NCBI GenBank assembly: GCA_016291475.1
Contig: JAEEXJ010000040.1
Location: 1-27,077, forward strand
Direction of reading: 5' to 3'
Length of the DNA: 27,077 bases
Source: Lachnospiraceae bacterium
GTDB lineage: Bacteria; Bacillota_A; Clostridia; Lachnospirales; Lachnospiraceae
Shown here piece after piece: positions 25,018-27,077 of this stretch. The notes beneath the pieces are model-generated. The model did not search any database. It saw only the letters and a list, made by a program, of their open reading frames with translations, and was not told the DNA's origin. A program made the translations under genes and the position numbers. Position 1 is the first letter of the stretch; every line of letters begins with the position of its first letter.

Positions 25018-26349
25018 TCACTTACTGTTTCTCTTATTAAATTCACTTACCATATTAGCCTTGGCAGCCAGTGAACCGGGAGCATAATCGGAAGATCTGC
25101 TCGTTTCTGTCTCTTCAGCTGCATCAGAAACGGCTGTATTAACATATGAAGCCTTTTTCTGAATGCTGCGGGTATTCATTGCGGCATAAGCCTGCATTCT
25201 TTCCTGATTAACCTGAATCTGCTCAAGTTTCTTCTGGCTCTTCTCAGCATTCTTTTCGATAAGTTCATCAATATCGATCTTATCGATACGCTTATTCATA
25301 ATAATCTGAAGAACAATACGTACGACTGCATTTGCTGTCCAGTAAATACCCATACCAGCAGGGAATGTAAAAGCAAACCATACAGACATAAGAGGCAACA
25401 TAACATTCATGGTCTTCATGGACTGAGCCATTGAATCTGCCGTAGAATTATCACCGGCCGGCTGAGGCTGGCTGGGAGAAAGCTTAACGGAAAGCCACTG
25501 GGTAAATCCTGATAAAAGAGGAATCAGGATAGCCATGAATACAATCAAATATGCATGACTTGCGAAACTATCCTTAATGATATTTATGGGAGTATTGACG
25601 ATATTGATTCCGAGGAAACTGTTGTAAGTATCAAGAAGTCCCTTGGAAACAACTTTTCCGGAAGCATCAAGAGTAGAAAGAATCTGCTGTCCGTTTATGG
25701 TAGCATCAGCAAGTCCGTAATGATCACTGATCTGTGCCATATCGGATGTTGATACTCTGTTGAGGACATCAATGATTCCGTTGGTAAGATTGCCTTCCTT
25801 AGCAAGATTCTTGGAATACATACCAAGAGCGGACTTAACACTTGCAAGTTCAGCGGGATTATCAGTGATGAATGCACCGTTATCGGCAGTAACAATCTTA
25901 TCTGCAAGTACTCTGAAAGTATCACCGATCTTGGTTACATAAGCGGGAACCTGATAGATAACTCTGTACAGTGCTATGAGAATAGGAAACTGAATAAGCA
26001 AAGTAACACAGCTTCCCGCCTGTGAAACACCATACTTTGCGTAAACAGCCTGAGTTTCAGCCTGCATTCTCATCATGGAATCCTGGTCTTTTTTGCCATT
26101 GTACTTTTTCTGAATGGCTTTTATCTCAGGATTCATCTTAAGCGAAAGCTTAGAGAATTTCTGCTGCTTATAAGTAAGAGGAATCAAACATACATTTACA
26201 AAAATAGTAAAGAGTATGATTGCTATACCTATATTCGGGATTCCTATCTTATCAAGAACAAAGAACAATCCCTCCATTATCTTACCGAGTATCCAAACGA
26301 TATACTTGAAGATAGGAGTGGAATTAGGTGTTAATAAAGTAAAATACAT
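25018..26349 (-). CDS. yidC: Membrane protein insertase YidC/OxaI
   Basis: Inserts proteins into the cytoplasmic membrane alone or with SecYEG. At 443 aa it is longer than the roughly 260-290 aa of Bacillus forms. The core shows TM1 (about 40-58) with PLTYKQQKFSKL, the NPEIKAIQKKY coiled region, TM2 (about 113-131), TM3 (about 266-288), and C-terminal helices (about 315-350). An extra outer segment of about 120 residues (140-262) follows TM2. No lipobox is visible at the N-terminus. The position that is Arg in the hydrophilic groove of most YidC (IVRxxxxPL) is Asn52 here. The ATG overlaps the yidD stop by one base and has GGGGAG as ribosome-binding site. The C-terminal tail is charged and long. 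Confidence 0.95.
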   Translation of the reverse strand: MYFTLLTPNSTPIFKYIVWILGKIMEGLFFVLDKIGIPNIGIAIILFTIFVNVCLIPLTYKQQKFSKLSLKMNPEIKAIQKKYNGKKDQDSMMRMQAETQAVYAKYGVSQAGSCVTLLIQFPILIALYRVIYQVPAYVTKIGDTFRVLADKIVTADNGAFITDNPAELASVKSALGMYSKNLAKEGNLTNGIIDVLNRVSTSDMAQISDHYGLADATINGQQILSTLDASGKVVSKGLLDTYNSFLGINIVNTPINIIKDSFASHAYLIVFMAILIPLLSGFTQWLSVKLSPSQPQPAGDNSTADSMAQSMKTMNVMLPLMSVWFAFTFPAGMGIYWTANAVVRIVLQIIMNKRIDKIDIDELIEKNAEKSQKKLEQIQVNQERMQAYAAMNTRSIQKKASYVNTAVSDAAEETETSRSSDYAPGSLAAKANMVSEFNKRNSK

Positions 26350-26588
26350 TAAAATCTCCCCGAATATTTCTTCCTCATCTTGGGAACCGGATCATAACCA
26401 CCGTGTGAAAAAGGATTACATCTTAAAATTCTCCACAAAGCAAGTAAAGATCCAACAAATGCTCCATGTACCTGAATTGCTTCCTTACCGTAAGCCGAAC
26501 ATGTAGGATAATAGGGACATTTGTATCTCTTAAGAGGAGAGAAATATTTCTGATAAATTGAGATCAACCAAATTAGAAATCTCTTCAT
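26349..26588 (-). CDS. yidD: Membrane protein insertion efficiency factor YidD
   Basis: This 79-aa protein has the conserved YPTCSAY and RCNPFSHGGYDPVP motifs of YidD, a membrane-associated helper of YidC-dependent insertion. The frame is open 18 codons further up into rnpA, but MKRFLIWLISIYQ is the family N-terminus. It starts 13 bases after the rnpA stop without a clear ribosome-binding site and overlaps yidC by one base. Confidence 0.95.
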   Translation of the reverse strand: MKRFLIWLISIYQKYFSPLKRYKCPYYPTCSAYGKEAIQVHGAFVGSLLALWRILRCNPFSHGGYDPVPKMRKKYSGRF

Positions 26589-26601
26589 AATATATATATG
26601 A

Positions 26602-26940
26602 TCATTTGCCTGCTTTTTGCAGGATGCGATGGGAAGCTGCAAGACCCATCAGAGATTTCACGGTCTCTTCATATGACATTGATGCAGCATTACTTCTTGC
26701 AACAAATACTATGTCCAAACCACTATTGAACATATTCTCGGAATTACGAAAAGCTTCTTTAACTAAGCGCTTTATCCTGTGTCTTACAACACTGTTTCCG
26801 ACTTTTTTACTGATACTTACGCCTACTCGGTTAAAAGATTCACCGTTTTTTCTGACATACATGATCAAAAACTTGTCTGCGAAGGAGTTGTGTGTACGGT
26901 AAACTTCCGAAAACTGCGCGTTTTTTCTTAATCTTTCCAT
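26602..26940 (-). CDS. rnpA: Ribonuclease P protein component
   Basis: Protein subunit (112 aa) of RNase P, which trims the 5' ends of tRNAs. The basic motif is VGNSVVRHRIKRLVKEAFR in sense, here read as RHRIKR at its centre (the clostridial variant of RNRxKR), with SISKKVGN before it. The frame continues seven codons up into the hairpin T tract, but MERLRKN is the normal N-terminus. No ribosome-binding site precedes it. A terminator-like hairpin separates it from rpmH. Confidence 0.95.
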   Translation of the reverse strand: MERLRKNAQFSEVYRTHNSFADKFLIMYVRKNGESFNRVGVSISKKVGNSVVRHRIKRLVKEAFRNSENMFNSGLDIVFVARSNAASMSYEETVKSLMGLAASHRILQKAGK

Positions 26941-26953
26941 CTTAAATATGCGG

Positions 26954-26984
26954 AAAAACAAAGGTCACATCAAATGTGACCTTT
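26954..26984 (-). terminator. Terminator/attenuator between rpmH and rnpA
   Basis: A perfect 11-bp stem (AAAGGTCACAT and its complement, 26960-26984) with a 3-base loop is followed by GTTTTT on the minus strand. It begins 4 bases past the rpmH stop and ends 14 bases before the rnpA ATG, so it probably reduces read-through from L34 into rnpA. Confidence 0.85.
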
Positions 26985-26988
26985 ACTT

Positions 26989-27077
26989 TTAAGCCGATAA
27001 TTTCTTTCTGCCCTTTGCTCTTCTGCTCTGAAGAACCTTACGTCCACCGGCTGAAGACATTCTTGCTCTGAAACCGT
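26989..27077 (-). CDS. rpmH: 50S ribosomal protein L34 (5' end outside window)
   Basis: The last 28 codons and the stop are visible: GFRARMSSAGGRKVLQ, then RRAKGRKKLSA. This is the basic C-terminal two-thirds of L34. The start and promoter lie beyond the right edge, towards the expected origin and dnaA. Confidence 0.95.
   Translation of the reverse strand, partial: GFRARMSSAGGRKVLQSRRAKGRKKLSA

Noticed and set aside
1..27077. CRISPR arrays, insertion sequences, prophage or integrative-element borders
   Set aside because: No spaced direct-repeat arrays, transposase or integrase genes were found; the tRNA-Arg 3' end has no duplicated copy visible in the window.

Overview
The window looks like an origin-proximal chromosome segment of an anaerobic Gram-positive bacterium, most likely Lachnospiraceae (Butyrivibrio/Roseburia-like). 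The evidence is the order rpmH-rnpA-yidD-yidC-jag-mnmE-mnmG-rsmG-parA-parB, the families DUF4446, DUF3881 and DUF4867, strong GGAGG ribosome-binding sites on many genes, perfect TGTTTCACGTGAAACA parS sites, and a phosphoketolase. The genus is inference. Every gene but one is on the minus strand. In this gene order the origin and dnaA normally lie just beyond the right edge, so minus-strand genes would run with the replication fork.

Right part (about 19.1-27.1 kb): ribosomal protein L34 (cut by the edge), RNase P protein, YidD, YidC insertase, the RNA-binding protein Jag/KhpB, the tRNA-modifying pair MnmE and MnmG, and the 16S rRNA methyltransferase RsmG. A parS region and two small uncharacterised genes follow (a zinc-ribbon membrane protein and a 117-aa protein). 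Terminator-like hairpins sit directly in front of rnpA and mnmE.

Middle part (about 14.5-19.1 kb): parA, parB, a DUF4446 protein, seryl-tRNA synthetase, a DUF3881 protein and tRNA-Arg(CCU) are packed so tightly that they look like one transcription unit, closed by a terminator just after the tRNA. A third, degenerate parS overlaps the predicted parA promoter.

Left part (about 0-14.2 kb) holds accessory and metabolic genes. These are a highly conserved phosphoketolase with a long A+T-rich leader, a membrane-anchored XRE regulator, and a four-gene operon (4-TM protein, M13 zinc-metallopeptidase lipoprotein, large FtsX-type permease, ABC ATPase). Below a terminator follow a GT-C-like polytopic membrane protein, a lone plus-strand DUF4867 gene, a small Smr-domain protein, and leuA (3' end outside the window). 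The regulator/peptidase/ABC cluster is the best candidate for an undescribed system. It looks like an envelope peptide export, processing or defence module, but its substrate cannot be read from sequence.
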